A stretch of DNA of 64,000 nucleotides, taken from the NCBI RefSeq assembly GCF_024362695.1, contig NW_026063245.1:461501-525500 (forward strand), in the 5' to 3' direction. The notes under the pieces are model-generated. The model was given only the letters and a program-made list of their open reading frames with translations. It ran no database searches and was not told the DNA's origin. How positions within the stretch are numbered: position 1 is the first letter of the stretch; the number at the start of each line of letters is the position of its first letter. The position numbers and the translations under genes were made by a program. Of the stretch, positions 11,315 to 23,005 are shown one piece after another. Origin of the DNA: Pectinophora gossypiella. Taxonomy: Eukaryota > Arthropoda > Insecta > Lepidoptera > Gelechiidae.

Positions 11315-13097
11315 TTTGCTATTTTGTTATTATTTGTTAAAATGTAGAAATTGTTTGGACTCGACACTCGCGAGCAGGCCACGTATACACCACGTGCGCT
11401 CCCCCACCACAAGACAGCGCCGTTGACTGCCGCCACACTTCGGCGAATGTGCGCGACGACGAACGACGACCGACGGCAGTGGCGGCGATGCAGAGTATTC
11501 GTTAAAAGGAACTTTATCTACAAAAGCCAAATTTTTTTAACTTGATACACCCAAAACTACTAAATATCATGTTCCTAGGTTCAGTGGTTAATATTTTGTA
11601 TACAAAAAGTTTGGCTTCGTAGTTCCCGTTCCGAATCCGTTCCGTTCCGTTCGAATTTCGGAAAATCCGTTTGTTGAAAAACTCTGCACATCCTAAGAGA
11701 CCTACGTACCAAGTTTCATGGTTTTATCTTCAAAAATGACGAATACCCATACAAACATTCAACCCGTATTTCACCCCCATACTGGTAAAAATTTCAAAAT
11801 GCTTGAACAAACGATTTTTTGTTTGTTATTTAGTGCCTAAACACAAAATTTAATATTTTTATCTTGAAAAATGACGAACCTCATAAAAAATTTCAACACC
11901 TATTTCATCCCCTCAAAGATCGAATTTTCAAAAACGCTTTAACAAATTGTTTTTTTATTTCTTATCAAGTTCCTAAATATAAAGTTTCGTGGTTTTATCC
12001 CCAAAAATGACGAACTCCCATACAAACTTTCAACCCTCATTTCACCCCCTCACTGGTCGAAATTTCAGCAACGCTAGAACAAATGTTTAATTATTTTTTA
12101 TCAAGTGCTTAAATATAAAGTTTCATGGATTTATATTTTAAAATTAAAATATCCCATACAAACTTTCAACCCCTATTTCAATCTCTTCGTCCCTTCTTTT
12201 CGCAATAAAAGGTATCCTATTTTCTTTCTCAGGGTCTAAAGATTGTCTGTGCCAAATTTAATCAAAATCGGTTGAGAGGTTTTAGCGGGAAAGCGTAACA
12301 GACAGACAGACAGACAGAGTTACTTTCGCATTTATAATATTAGTAAGGATTATTTTCCCTCGTTAAATAGTAAACAAACTAAGTGTAGGTGTTATAATTT
12401 CGTTGACGAACTGATTACCTATCCGTTTCTTTGTCTAAAATGAGTATTACCTTATTACTATGATTGATTACTGGGCTTAAAGTTCGTATAAATGTCTATC
12501 GAATTACCTCCTCAAGTTTAAAGCGTAGCTAGTCATGTAGTACTATATTAATTATGTGGTGTAAGTAATTAGATTTTATCTGTATGTAATGTAACAGTCA
12601 GTTGAATAAAAAAACTTATACAAATCAGATCAATTAATTGGCGTAATGTGATTCTAGAAAGAGTTTTAATGTTAATAGATAGCTAGCTATAGCTATGTGT
12701 AGGTTCCTGTAGGAATGAGATATAACTGTTTAATAAAGACAGTTGCATCAAAATTTTATCATAAATTCCCTAAATTATGGCGCCTACCTACCCTCTAAGT
12801 TAGAAAAGTGATCAAATACTAACTTGAGGTCACTCAGTTTAAAAAAAAACATCGAAATCATTCCAGTAGCTATGGCGTCATGCGCTTCTTGACACGATCA
12901 CGAAATCTAGATTTCCGCGGGAATGAGGTATTTTCCCGCCATAAAAAGTAGCCTGTGTCCGTGCCTAAGATCCTATCTTTAAATTAACCAAGTCTTATAA
13001 AATTCCGTTCAGACGTTAAGGCGTGAATGAGGCAAACTTTTAAAACAAACAATTAAAAATCACTAACCTAGTTTTCTGTCTACTGCCTACGCCTTAA

Positions 13098-13111
13098 CAC
13101 ATTAGATGCCA
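13098..13111 (+). repeat. piggyBac terminal inverted repeat, left
   Basis: CACATTAGATGCCA directly after TTAA. It matches the inverse of 15741-15754. Confidence 0.95.
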
Positions 13112-13600
13112 TGGGGGTCACCGGTGACCGGCACTATGTGATTTCAATGAGGCCATGGGGGTCACCGGTGACCGGCAAGGTAGACCAATGTTTAGACGTT
13201 CGCTAAGCGTCGCCGGTCACGCGTATACTGCGTTTTTACACGCAATATGACCCGCGCGGCGCCCAGGAACATTGCTTACTGCTTGGTTCCGAGTTATTTT
13301 TCTAAGTTTTTGAGTTATGTTCGAAAATATGGTGAGTAGAAGAAAAATTTTGGTTTTTTTTGTATGTCACATTTATTATTATAATTATATTAAATAAGAA
13401 ACCAAAAATGTCAAATAATCATACTTTTAATTAAAGTCTTTATTCTCTTATAAAATTAACTGAAAATAATGAAATAAAAAATGTAATCTTCTAACATTTC
13501 TTTTGGAAATGAACAAAAAAATTTAACATACAATATTCTTTTCTATGCATTATAATCGAAATACGTGTAACAAAATAATAATAATAAATCAGTGCAATAA

Positions 13601-15376
13601 CTACAAGTAGCGATGTTTCTTGTTGAAACACATCAAGCAATAATGTGGCTTCAAAGGACAGTCAGGACAAAAAGTGGTTACTTTTTTTGTTTTATTTTTT
13701 GCAATCTTCCTGCCCAAATTTTGCGTATTGGCTTTATAACAACCTTGACACCACCTACGTGTTATGCGGGCTGGCCCATCTTTGGTTTTCAGCTCGTGCT
13801 TTAGACGTCTTGGGCGGGAAATTGCAACGAGAGCTTCGCTTCCCGTTCCGGTTTCGACGAAATGTTTCACAATTTCTTTTCGGAATTGAACAACTGAAAT
13901 ATTTTTTTTGGTTGTCATTTTGTACAGAACCATTGCGTTTACCATCGCCGTATTGAGCAATAATTCACAAGCCAGTTTCCGGTACCATTTTACCGTCTTT
14001 CGAAGTGGTGAAGAGTATGCAGTCATTTGGTCGGACAGATCAACGGCGGCTTTGGCTGTGTTGTAATCTACAACAATCTGTGGCTTACTAGTGGACTGAC
14101 CCCTTTTGTTTGTTGTGTTGACAAATTTCGCCGTATGTTTGGTTGACAATAGGGACACTTCACGCTTGTCACGCCATTTCATGACGGTGATTCCTTTTTC
14201 ATTTTCTGCTGCAACATATTCTCCCCTTTTCAATTTAGCATTCATTACATTTTTGGGCAACCTTCTTCTATTTTTTCGTAATGTTCCCACTAGATGCATG
14301 TCTTCATCTAGTAACTTTTCAGCCAGGTCAACACTTGTATACCAATTGTCTGTGTAGAGAATGTGGCCTTTTTTGAATAAGTGTCGACAGAGCCCCATAA
14401 CAACATTCGTCGGGGTTGTGTTACTTGTATCACAGTATTTACCAGCATATACTTCTAACTTGCATGTATATCCTGGAACGGTACATAATTTAAAAACTTT
14501 TATGCCATATTTGTGTCTCTTTTGTTTGAGGTATTGACGGAAAATAATTCTGCCTCGAAACGGTATCATGCTTTCGTCAACACATAATGAAATGTTGGGC
14601 GTAAAAAATGCTTTGAAATTCTGGTTCAAGTCGTCAATAAGTCGCCTAATTTTATACAAACGGTCATTTGCGGTTGCTTGACTATTATCTGAAAAATGCA
14701 GCATACGCAGCAGCAGCTCAAATCGATTACGGCTCATTATTTTCTTCGCATAATCTTGACCAAACATCTTGTCATTTGACCAATAGTCACTAATTTTTGG
14801 GAGTTTTACCAGGCCCATATACAAAATAAGCCCAAAGAAAGATTTGATCTCACTTTTGTTAGTAACTGTCCATTTCGCTAATCGGGACGTTCTTCTCTGC
14901 GATCGTTTTGACATAAGCTGTTGGGCAAATCTATTTGTTTCTTCGGATATGTATTCAAAAATATCGTCTGGTACCATGAGCTCGTAAAAATCTTTAGGCG
15001 CAGCAGATACTAAGCGGTTACGAAGACTATAAGGTGTCAAACCTGGTACTTCTGTAAAAGGTATTATGGTAGGCTGGTTGCCAGACGGCGATTGCCAATT
15101 GCACGTATCTGGCGCAGAACCGCAGGGAGACGGCAGAATCGCTTCATCTTCACTCTCAGACAAGATACGTCGACGTTTCTTAGTGCGTACTGGGTGTAAA
15201 CATTCATCATCACTGTCACTGAGAGAATGCGAGCCGCAAGGTACTAATTCTGACTCGCCGATACATGAAAATTCATTTGTAGGTTGCACATCGACGAAAC
15301 TTTTTACTACTTGCGATTCCAAATTATCCAAATATGAAATATCGTCTTGTGACAGTTCAAAGTCCTCGAATTCCAT
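13601..15376 (-). CDS. piggyBac transposase, intact
   Basis: A 591-aa DDE transposase, close to the usual length for piggyBac proteins (about 594 aa). It has an acidic N-terminus (1-65), a basic patch RTKKRRR (64-70) that could serve nuclear import, then the DDE_Tnp_1_7 core. Catalytic acidic residues are visible: D267 in LCVDESM, D343 in LYTDNWYTS, D446 and D449 in AVDLSDQM. These positions agree closely with the known piggyBac D268, D346, D447 and D450. The C-terminus is a cysteine-rich zinc-binding region (WCQGCYKAN, FCPDC, HYCLMCFNKKH). There is no internal stop. The start is the first ATG of the frame. The protein is expected to excise and insert the element at TTAA without leaving a footprint. 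Confidence 0.97.
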   Translation of the reverse strand: MEFEDFELSQDDISYLDNLESQVVKSFVDVQPTNEFSCIGESELVPCGSHSLSDSDDECLHPVRTKKRRRILSESEDEAILPSPCGSAPDTCNWQSPSGNQPTIIPFTEVPGLTPYSLRNRLVSAAPKDFYELMVPDDIFEYISEETNRFAQQLMSKRSQRRTSRLAKWTVTNKSEIKSFFGLILYMGLVKLPKISDYWSNDKMFGQDYAKKIMSRNRFELLLRMLHFSDNSQATANDRLYKIRRLIDDLNQNFKAFFTPNISLCVDESMIPFRGRIIFRQYLKQKRHKYGIKVFKLCTVPGYTCKLEVYAGKYCDTSNTTPTNVVMGLCRHLFKKGHILYTDNWYTSVDLAEKLLDEDMHLVGTLRKNRRRLPKNVMNAKLKRGEYVAAENEKGITVMKWRDKREVSLLSTKHTAKFVNTTNKRGQSTSKPQIVVDYNTAKAAVDLSDQMTAYSSPLRKTVKWYRKLACELLLNTAMVNAMVLYKMTTKKNISVVQFRKEIVKHFVETGTGSEALVAISRPRRLKHELKTKDGPARITRRWCQGCYKANTQNLGRKIAKNKTKKVTTFCPDCPLKPHYCLMCFNKKHRYL

Positions 15377-15740
15377 GATCGAAAAACACTAAACGTAAAC
15401 AATAACACAAAAACAATCCGTCACACTGTAATAATTATGCCAAACTGAGGCGGAAGTTCAAGGACACTGCACTCGCCCCGGCGCCCGGGCGCCCGCGCGT
15501 CTGTGAGCTAAGCGAATAGGTGCGAAAGAGACAGATGACCGGCACTGTGATCCGCGTGGCCTATTGCAATGAATTTACAATCTATGGGCCACGGCGCCCA
15601 CCGGTGACCGCATTAAAAAAAAACCGTATTTTTCGAAAAGTACCTTTCAAAACAAAAAAATATTTTGTGTACATATCTATGAAATCGTCTACTATGTATA
15701 TGTGAAATGGCTTGAACAGTAAATATTGGTCAAATTAACG

Positions 15741-15754
15741 TGGCATCTAATGTG
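15741..15754 (-). repeat. piggyBac terminal inverted repeat, right
   Basis: TGGCATCTAATGTG followed by TTAA. It is the inverse of 13098-13111. Confidence 0.95.
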
Positions 15755-16214
15755 TTAAGTACGATAGCATAAATATTAATAGGCCATATCCTTTTCTAGA
15801 TTACTATCTATCAGCTAACTAAATTTCATCAAAATCCGTTGAGCCGTTTAGGCATGATAGACAAAACTCCCAGCAAAAACCATAAAAAAATCACTAACTC
15901 AATTCAGTTTTCTGCCTACTTCCTACCCCCTAAGTACGATGACGTGATCAATTTGATCGTACAACCGTTTTTAGATAACCAACTATTACCTTACTAAATT
16001 TCATTAAAATCCGTTCAGCCGTTTAGACGTGAAAGAGCAAAAGTCCCAACAAAAACGACTACAAATCACTAAATCAATTTAGTTATCTGCCAACTGCCTA
16101 CCCCCTAAGAACGATGGCGTGATTATTTATAGCCTATGACCATTTCTAGGTTATCATCTATCACCATACCAAATTTCATCAAAATCCGTTGAGCCGTTTA
16201 GGCGTGAAAGAGTA

Positions 16215-16255
<41 letters not shown>

Positions 16256-16471
16256 GTTACTTTCGCATTTATAATATTAGTATGGATGGTTACATATTAC
16301 TAGTGTTGGGTTCTTACCCGGAAAATTCCCGCGTTTTGGGAATTTTCCCAATTCTGAGGGAAAAAACCCGAAAAATTCCCATTTCAAGGGAAAATATTTT
16401 TTATCGCATATATTTGTATTAAAAGTAAGGATTTCCAACAAAGACCATTTAAATATAATGTATGCCTACTT

Positions 16472-18660
16472 ATGCCCAATTTATCTTCTGTCGTAGTGTC
16501 GTATGAACTCTTAAAAAACTTAAAGGAGATCATCGGATTTCGGCCCAGAAGTCAAAGTGCCGGCCAAAAAATAATTTTGCTATATTCCGTTAGATCTTAT
16601 CCTTATGAGCATTTATTACTATGGCACCAAAGCTGTAGGGTCAATATCTTCGGTTTTATTCGATTTTAAAAAACTGTATTTTTCATACATTTTTGGTGAA
16701 AATGTAAAGTGCCGGCCAAGTAACAATAATGGTATTATCCTTAGAACTTATCCGTCTGAGCATTTATTACTATGGCACCAAAGCTGTAGGTTCAATATTT
16801 TCGGTTTTATTCGAATTAAAAAAAAACGGAATTATCATACATTTTTGGTGAAAATGTGAAGTGCCGGCCATGAAACAATATTTGTATATCCCGTTAGAAC
16901 TTATCCATTTGACCATTTATTATTAGGGCACCAAACGTCTATGACCATTATTTTGACTTTTGTTGGACTTTACGTTATAGTTTCTGTGTGAAAAGTGCCG
17001 GTCAGCAAAAAACACATGTCAAAGCTATCGAGAAGATACCTGTAAACATTATTCACTATGACAAAAACGTGTATGACCATTAATTAGTTTGGCTTTTGTT
17101 GGATTTAAAAAAAAACTTGATTTTTGATTCATTTTGTATAAAAATAAAATATAACCGACGCGTTATTTAAAAGATCGTCAGAATGTTTATTACTATGGCA
17201 TTAAACGACTATGACCAATATTTTGAACTTAATTCGATTTTCCAAAAATCAAAAAAAGTTTTATCTAGTGATAATGGAACTATCTTGCTAAAGGCGTAAT
17301 ATGGTGGTCGTCTTTTGAAAAATAGGTTTGCGTTTGACCACTACCTTACCTGATGGTGATACACGCTTAAGAAACTACTTTTTTTAAAGAAAAGTGTATA
17401 CAAGGAATAAACAGTGGGGTGATAGAGGTACCTACTATGTTATCGGCCGAGTAGCTCCAGGACATTGTAATAGGCATACATGCAAAGTACAACTACCCGA
17501 CTCCTGTTTTCCCTAACAGATACTTCAGACGTCATGCCAATATACGAGTTTCGTCACTAGATGGCAAGCTTATCTTTGGAGGGTGGTAACCATTTACGGT
17601 CAAGGTGAATCAATACCATAATTCAACCTAAACTTAGGCCGTAACGTTGAGTCGAATGCAAAAACTACAGCCAAAGTCATATCTAAAATCAGATAGTATT
17701 AATATAGTTCACCTAACAACACACAAAACAAAAACACAAAGTATTTATCTGAATAATAACTAGTCATTGGGAAAGCTCTGCTTGTTGTCATTGTTAAAAT
17801 GTATAAAAAAAAAGTTTTTTTTAAAAAGTCCAATAAAAGCCAAAGTCGACATTTGGTAGTATAGTAAAAATACGTCGTTCAAGTCGTTTACCAAAAGATT
17901 TGACTTTTGTTTCGCTGGCTGACATTTTCCCATTTGAACCAAAACGGAAAGAGAGATGAATAAAAAGTCAAGATAACGGTCAAAAATGTTTTGCGCCAGA
18001 TTATTAAATGTTCTAAAGGTCCTTTGTAATCCGCCGTACCGCATTTTTTACCCAAAGCACTTTATTTTCATACAAAATAAATAAGAAATCAAGATTTTTA
18101 AAATAGACTAAAAGCCAAACTAATGGTTATACAAGTTTGGCGCTATAGAAAAAAATGTTAACAGACATCTACTCGATACTCTCAACATGATATTTTTGCT
18201 GGTCGGCATTTTTCATATTTAAACAAAAACGTAAATTCCAATAAAAGTCAAAATAATGGTCATAGATGTTTGGTGTTATTAAAAAATATTGAGAAGCAAC
18301 TATTAGACAGATTCGACGTATTTTTTTCGATGGCCGGCATTTTAACATATTAACCAAAACTGAAAGTCCAAATAATGGTCATAGATGTTTGGCGCCATAC
18401 TAATAAATGTTCTAACGGTCCTTTGTAATACGCCTGTATACCTCTTTTTCCCAACGGACATAATATTATTTTTTACAAAATGTATGAAAAGTCGAGATTT
18501 TTAAAATCCAATTAAAGCCAAACTAATGGTCATACACGTCTGGTGTCATAGTAAAAAATGTTCAGAACAATCTATTCGAAAGGTTTGACACATTTTTTTT
18601 CTCTGACCGGCACTTTCAAATTTGGGCCGGCCAAAGTATGGAAAGCCGATGATCTCCTTT
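16472..18660. repeat. Large inverted structure with tandem-repeat arms
   Basis: The left arm (about 16472-17260) holds several units of roughly 120-170 bases with the phrases AGTGCCGGCC, ACTATGGCACCAAA, TATGACCATTA and GGCTTTTGTTGGATTTAAAA. The right arm (about 17790-18660) holds the same phrases inverted (GGCCGGCACTT, TTTGGCGCCAT, TAATGGTCATA, AAAATCCAATTAAAGCCAAA). The outermost parts match too: AAAGGAGATCATCGG at about 16523-16537 against CCGATGATCTCCTTT at 18647-18661. The centre (17270-17790) is different sequence. Arms made of tandem subrepeats recall foldback elements. Confidence 0.7.
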
Positions 18661-18739
18661 GTAATATATTTTGAATGGAATGGTCGATTTTAATAATTCC
18701 ATGCAAAGATATCTACATATTATAGGATATATAGGATGC

Positions 18740-19560
18740 TTTTGGCACGAGAGAATGTCATCATCGAGGAGCAACATGGTTTTGTGTAAGAAATTGGGAG
18801 GCACGAATACCTACAGATATTATTTACTTGGACTATGAAAAAGCTTTTGATCGAGTTCCTGTCACACCATTGATTGCTAAATTAGAGCCCTTTGGAATCA
18901 GAGGCAATGTCGTAAAGTGGACTTCCTGTCAAATCGCACATTCTCTGTGCGCATCGGAGAATCATACTCTGTTCCCAGAAAAGTCCTCAGCGGTGTGCCG
19001 CAGGGATCGGTGTTAGGACCTATTTTATTCAGTATCTACCTTACAGATCTTAAACATGGTATCATGTCTGATATATCACTCTTTGCAGATGACACGACAA
19101 TAACGGGGAATCCACTTATTAGCCATAATATAATCCAAGATGATCTTGATAGGGTAATTGCTTGGACCCGAGATTGGCTAATCACATTAAACGTAGACAA
19201 ATACACTGTGTTGCATGTTGGCAGTAACCACCCCACGTTGAGTTACACCATTGACTCAAAACCTCTCGAGTGTGTTAAAAAACAAAAGGACCTTGGCATA
19301 ACGATAACACATAATCTAAAGTGGGACGATCACATTATTGGAATCACTAAGAAGGATAACTCCCTCTTATACATAATTAGAAAAGCTTTTTATCATATAG
19401 ATACGGAATTGTTTCTTAGGCTTTACAAAACTTACTTACGTCAGACCGCTGTTAGAACATGGGTTTCAAATATGGAGACTTTACTATCGGAAGGACATTG
19501 CACTACTAGAGAGAGTCCAAAGAAGAGCAACAAAGAAGGTGACAGTACTGGCTGGCCGGA
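18740..19560 (+). pseudogene. Non-LTR (CR1/Jockey-group) reverse transcriptase fragment
   Basis: Three frames together give the middle of a LINE reverse transcriptase: EEQHGF, then YLDYEKAFDRVPVTPLIAKL, then FLSNRTFSV, GVPQGSVLGPILFSIYL and the catalytic FADDTTI (the YADD-type box), ending LFLRLYKTYLR. A few bases are missing at about 18921, so the AFDRVP part and the PQGSVLGP part are in different frames. Another frame change follows about 19440. There is no endonuclease domain and no start. It is a dead 5'-truncated copy. Confidence 0.85.
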
Positions 19561-21300
19561 GTGGACCTTAGCGGGGGCCGCAGGACTCTCACCTCTGGCT
19601 TGCCTTCATTGGCCAGCCAGAGTGGGGCGTTAGAGCTATACGCTCGCAGGGTGGAAGTGAAAGATGCATAAGTCGCGAGTTGGTAAGGCGGGTAAACCGC
19701 CTCGCAGAAGCTTTAAATCAAAGTACAAATGCTATCTCCTAGATATGCAGCTATTAAGCTAATTAAAATTTTACCTAATTGGTTTCGACACGTCAACGTG
19801 GCGCAGTCCTCCTAGCGGGCTGGATGCGGCGACACAACCTTTGTCATGATTATTATTATTTTCCGTCGGGTAATGTTTGCATGGTCTGAAAAGTAATGGC
19901 AATATTATACACAGGCTTAATTATACTGTCCGTCAATCAAAAATAAAAAGTGCGTACTTATTCAATATTAGTGGATGGTATAGGTGGGTACATTAAGCAT
20001 AAAACACTATATTTTGTTTTGGCTTACCTCATGGATTTGTTTATTGGGGTTTTCAAACGACTGCACGTTTCCATTATTTACTTTGGATGTTGTTGAGTGT
20101 ACTGGACGTACTTAATTTATTGTTTCTTATTTGGTTAATGTATATTTGCTTTATTTGATTCACTTTATTTTTTCTTTTTAATTAATATACGCAATTCTAT
20201 TACAAATTTATAATTTCGCTTTACTTTGGGAACACGTCGTGCCCGTTCGGCAGCGCGGCGGTCGAATGGAAAAAAATATTTTGTTTATAAGTAAGTACTA
20301 GTAGTAACCAAACTACTTTACCGACCGAGCTAGAATCGGGGTGCGGCGCGCGCGATAGATAGGTACTAAGACAGACTACACAATACACATTCATGGAATT
20401 CGTATTTGTTTATATTATTACATTTGTTTACTAGTTTTACCTATATTAATAACTTTCTTTTTTATTCTAACCTTAAGTATTTACGTATACATCTTTGCGA
20501 TAATATTTGTCTATGTACACTCTAATTCTATTAAAATAATTTGGTATATATTATAATGTATATTTTTGAATTGAATTTGAATATACACACCATTAACACA
20601 TGTTTATGGAATACGATGTTCGTGCGTCACCTAACAGGGTCCACATAATACCAGCGTCGTGGTTCACGCCGCGACTTGTGCTGAGTGAGGCCCTTTTATC
20701 TCAGGACGTCCACCACCACCTTATGGTCATTTCGACAAACATCCGTCTTGCTTTTTTGTAATTGTTTTAGTGGAAATTTGATATGATGTTGTTGACTTTT
20801 TTTTGTGTGTGGCGTCCTTTTATAATAAACTTTTTCTATTCTATTCTATTCTATTCTAAACCGCACACCCTGACACCCTGAGATGCTCACAACTATGTTG
20901 CTGCCTTGCCGTCCAGTCGCGTCGGCTAGATAGGTGGCCCAACCAGTGAGTGACGAGTCACCGCCTGCCCAATGTATCTCTGTTATTAACATTGGTCGAG
21001 CAGGCGCCATAGTCCCCCATAGCCCCAGTATCCCGGTTCACTAACCCCCAACCCAATAGCCCAGTTAATTTTGTTCCCATAATCTGCCATAGTCCTACGC
21101 GAACCAGGGATTGTCTTTGGGTGCACTCCCATAGTGCATACAGGGATAATCGCCGGTTGGTGTCACAACACATTTAGAGTAAATTGTCTTAAGGGGCCTC
21201 TACGTGTTGGCTTCGGCCCCACGCACGCCTTCCAAAAGTCCAGGACTCCATGACAGACCCGACCCGAGACATGGAAACGACATACAAATAATAATAAGAT
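19561..21300 (+). other. LINE 3'-region-like and unassigned sequence inside hAT-like segment
   Basis: No open gene. The stretch 20630-20860 looks like a LINE 3' untranslated region: a GC-richer part with CTGAGTGAGGCCCTTTTATC, a polyadenylation signal AATAAA near 20824, and a (TTCTA)n tail at about 20836-20860. The part 20860-21290 (CCAGGACTCCATGACAGACC, ACATGGAAACGACATACAAA) looks like another retroelement 3' tail but I cannot place it. Confidence 0.45.
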
Positions 21301-21427
21301 TAAAAATAATTAAATAAAAAATATTTTCCCATGATTCGGGAATTTTTCGGGTGTTTATTTTATTTTCCCATATTTTCCCGATATTTTTTCTTTCCCACCC
21401 AATTTTTTCTTTCCCTGCCCATCACTA

Positions 21428-22022
21428 CATATTACCAATTAGTAAGTAGGTAGGTAGGTAGGTATAAACTTAATAATAACATTAAAATACACATGGTTAG
21501 CTTTTTATCAATTTAATTATAAGATAATATAAAATGATTTTGAGTTTGACGACATCTCTGAACATAAATAGCTACTAACTACATACAATGCAACGGTATA
21601 CTTAATACAGCTTTAACATTCACTAGATATTAACCTCTCATATGCCGAGATACCAGACACAATAGATTTTACATTGTGTCTGGTCGAGATCCGCGTTCCG
21701 GCGTTCGAAAGATTAATGCTTTTGAGGTGAGTTCATCCTGCAAACAAGACATGCACGAGCATCCAACAGAAATCTGAAAGGAAATATGACTATTCTTAAA
21801 ACATAATTGTAGTTTTGACGTCCATATGGAACCAATAAATACAAATTAGGCACACCTTATACCTACAATAATGAAAAGCACAATATTATTTAACGTGTAG
21901 GGATAACATTAAATTGAAATTAGAACAATGTTTCAATCATAATTATTTCCTTATAACAATTATGATTGAAATAGGTAATACATAAAACTGTTTTAAGTTT
22001 ACATGGTTATTATCATAATTAA
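21428..22022. other. AT-rich stretch with two short perfect hairpins
   Basis: No gene seen. There is a (GTAG)n-like run at 21443-21465. Perfect inverted repeats are at 21652-21684 (ACCAGACACAAT with its inverse) and 21931-21971 (TTTCAATCATAATT with its inverse). Confidence 0.7.
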
Positions 22023-22192
22023 AATACATAATAACAGGTTTTTACCACATTTTAAGCAGGGATATGAAACTCCTGATATTTCGACACTGTTGCAAGTGCC
22101 ATGATCACGGGATGACTGATTCACAGTGTCGAAATATCGGGAGTTTCATATCCCTGCTTTAAACATGGTAAGAACCCGTTATTATGTGTTTT
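22023..22192. mobile_element. MITE with ~65-bp inverted ends
   Basis: The left arm (AACAGGTTTTTACCACATTT, AAGCAGGGATATGAAACTCC) is mirrored by the right arm (GGAGTTTCATATCCCTGCTT, AAACATGGTAAGAACCCGTT) with few mismatches, around a core of about 33 bases that includes CCATGATCACGGGATGACTG. It has no coding capacity. I saw no clear target duplication, so the superfamily is open. Confidence 0.75.
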
Positions 22193-23005
22193 AAATACAT
22201 AAAACTATTTAAACGGCTCTCACACAAAATAACTTTATTACCTGTCTCGGAGACATTTCTTTTTCTATACATATAATATCACTTTCAATTCTTTCCATAA
22301 GTCTCTGGCCTGTAATTTTGTCTTCCTGAGTGCCTTCCCAAAGATATTTCACAACTTATACAGATACAATTGTGTCCAACTCTCAGACTGGAACATTCTT
22401 CAGCAGTTGTTATTGTTGTTGTTGCTTAGTATGAGTTAATTATGACAAAGTCGATCAGCATCTGACACCTAAAAATAAATAACTTTATAATAACAGTGTC
22501 ATTTGATTGTATGTTCCTTAGATACTTTATGCAATACAGTATATTGTGTATTGTATTATACCTTATTGGTAAGAAATTAATCAGAAAAAAATAAATACAC
22601 GTACCGTATCATGTCCATGCCATTTTTATCTATTAAAGACACCAGTTCAGAGCTAAGCTCCACATTCATGCATTGTATTCATTTGTAGGTTTGGTTTCAA
22701 CAGAATGTGGCAATCGAGTCAAACAACCATGATGTCTGAAATGAAATAAAAAAGGACTGTATAATAAGCAAAACACGCGATGCGATTTACTCTTCTTCAT
22801 AGTGCTCACGCTCTCGCATTTTGCCTTTCGGCATTTTAAGTCGCGTGTTATCTTGTTCTAACGAAATTAATACCTATAATGTGAGGTAACGTTTATCTAA
22901 AGCATTATATTTTTAAGAAGGTACTTACATTGCAATTTATCAACGAACATTAACATTATTCACAAACTTTTTTCGGCTCTATCCAAAGTAAAGTAAACAA
23001 ACACA
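22193..23005. other. Unassigned AT-rich stretch
   Basis: No frame or RNA structure I can support. Confidence 0.4.

Larger units (their letters stand above)
13098..15754 (-). mobile_element. Intact piggyBac-family transposon
   Basis: A 2657-bp element flanked by TTAA at 13094-13097 and 15755-15758. Its 14-bp terminal inverted repeats (CACATTAGATGCCA) are at 13098-13111 and 15741-15754. Near both ends are copies of a palindromic GGTCACCGGTGACC-type motif (about 13117-13133, 13157-13173 and, diverged, 15598-15610), possible subterminal binding sites. The interior holds one open transposase gene. Helitron copies B and C each keep an uninterrupted TTAA at the matching position (28526-28529 and 57692-57695), which defines the empty site exactly. 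Confidence 0.96.
11025..16286 (-). mobile_element. Non-autonomous Helitron-like element, copy A
   Basis: Read on the minus strand, the element begins TCCATACTAATATTATAAAT at 16286 and ends GTACCAGCTAG at 11025. It sits between an A (T on plus, 16287) and a T (A on plus, 11024), the rule for Helitron insertions. The 3' end carries a small GAC-GAA-GTC hairpin about 15 bases before CTAG. The 5' end has a (CTGT)n microsatellite. A second Helitron-type 5' start (TCCTTACTAATATT) lies inside at minus 12349, so the unit has two 5' ends and one 3' end. No Rep/helicase gene is present. Without the piggyBac insertion it is about 2.6 kb. It is nearly identical to copy B (28006-30598). An internal 57-base hairpin is at 11258-11314. 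Confidence 0.8.
16301..21427. mobile_element. Composite segment with hAT-like ends and 8-bp target duplication
   Basis: The outer ends are TAGTGTTGGG (16301-16310) and CCCATCACTA (21418-21427), which are inverted repeats with one mismatch. They are flanked by identical 8-base CATATTAC (16293-16300 and 21428-21435). An 8-bp duplication and a YAGTG start are typical of hAT transposons. Homology between the ends extends diffusely over about 130 bases (shared CCCGAAAAATTCCC and GGGAAAATATTTTTTAT). No hAT transposase is visible. The interior holds inverted tandem-repeat arms (16472-18660), a LINE fragment and LINE 3' sequences, so this is probably a non-autonomous element that later received insertions. 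Confidence 0.55.

Noticed and set aside
11330..11530. 66-codon frame also present in copy B at 30093-30293
   Set aside because: It is preserved only because the two Helitron copies are nearly identical. In copy C the frame is altered.
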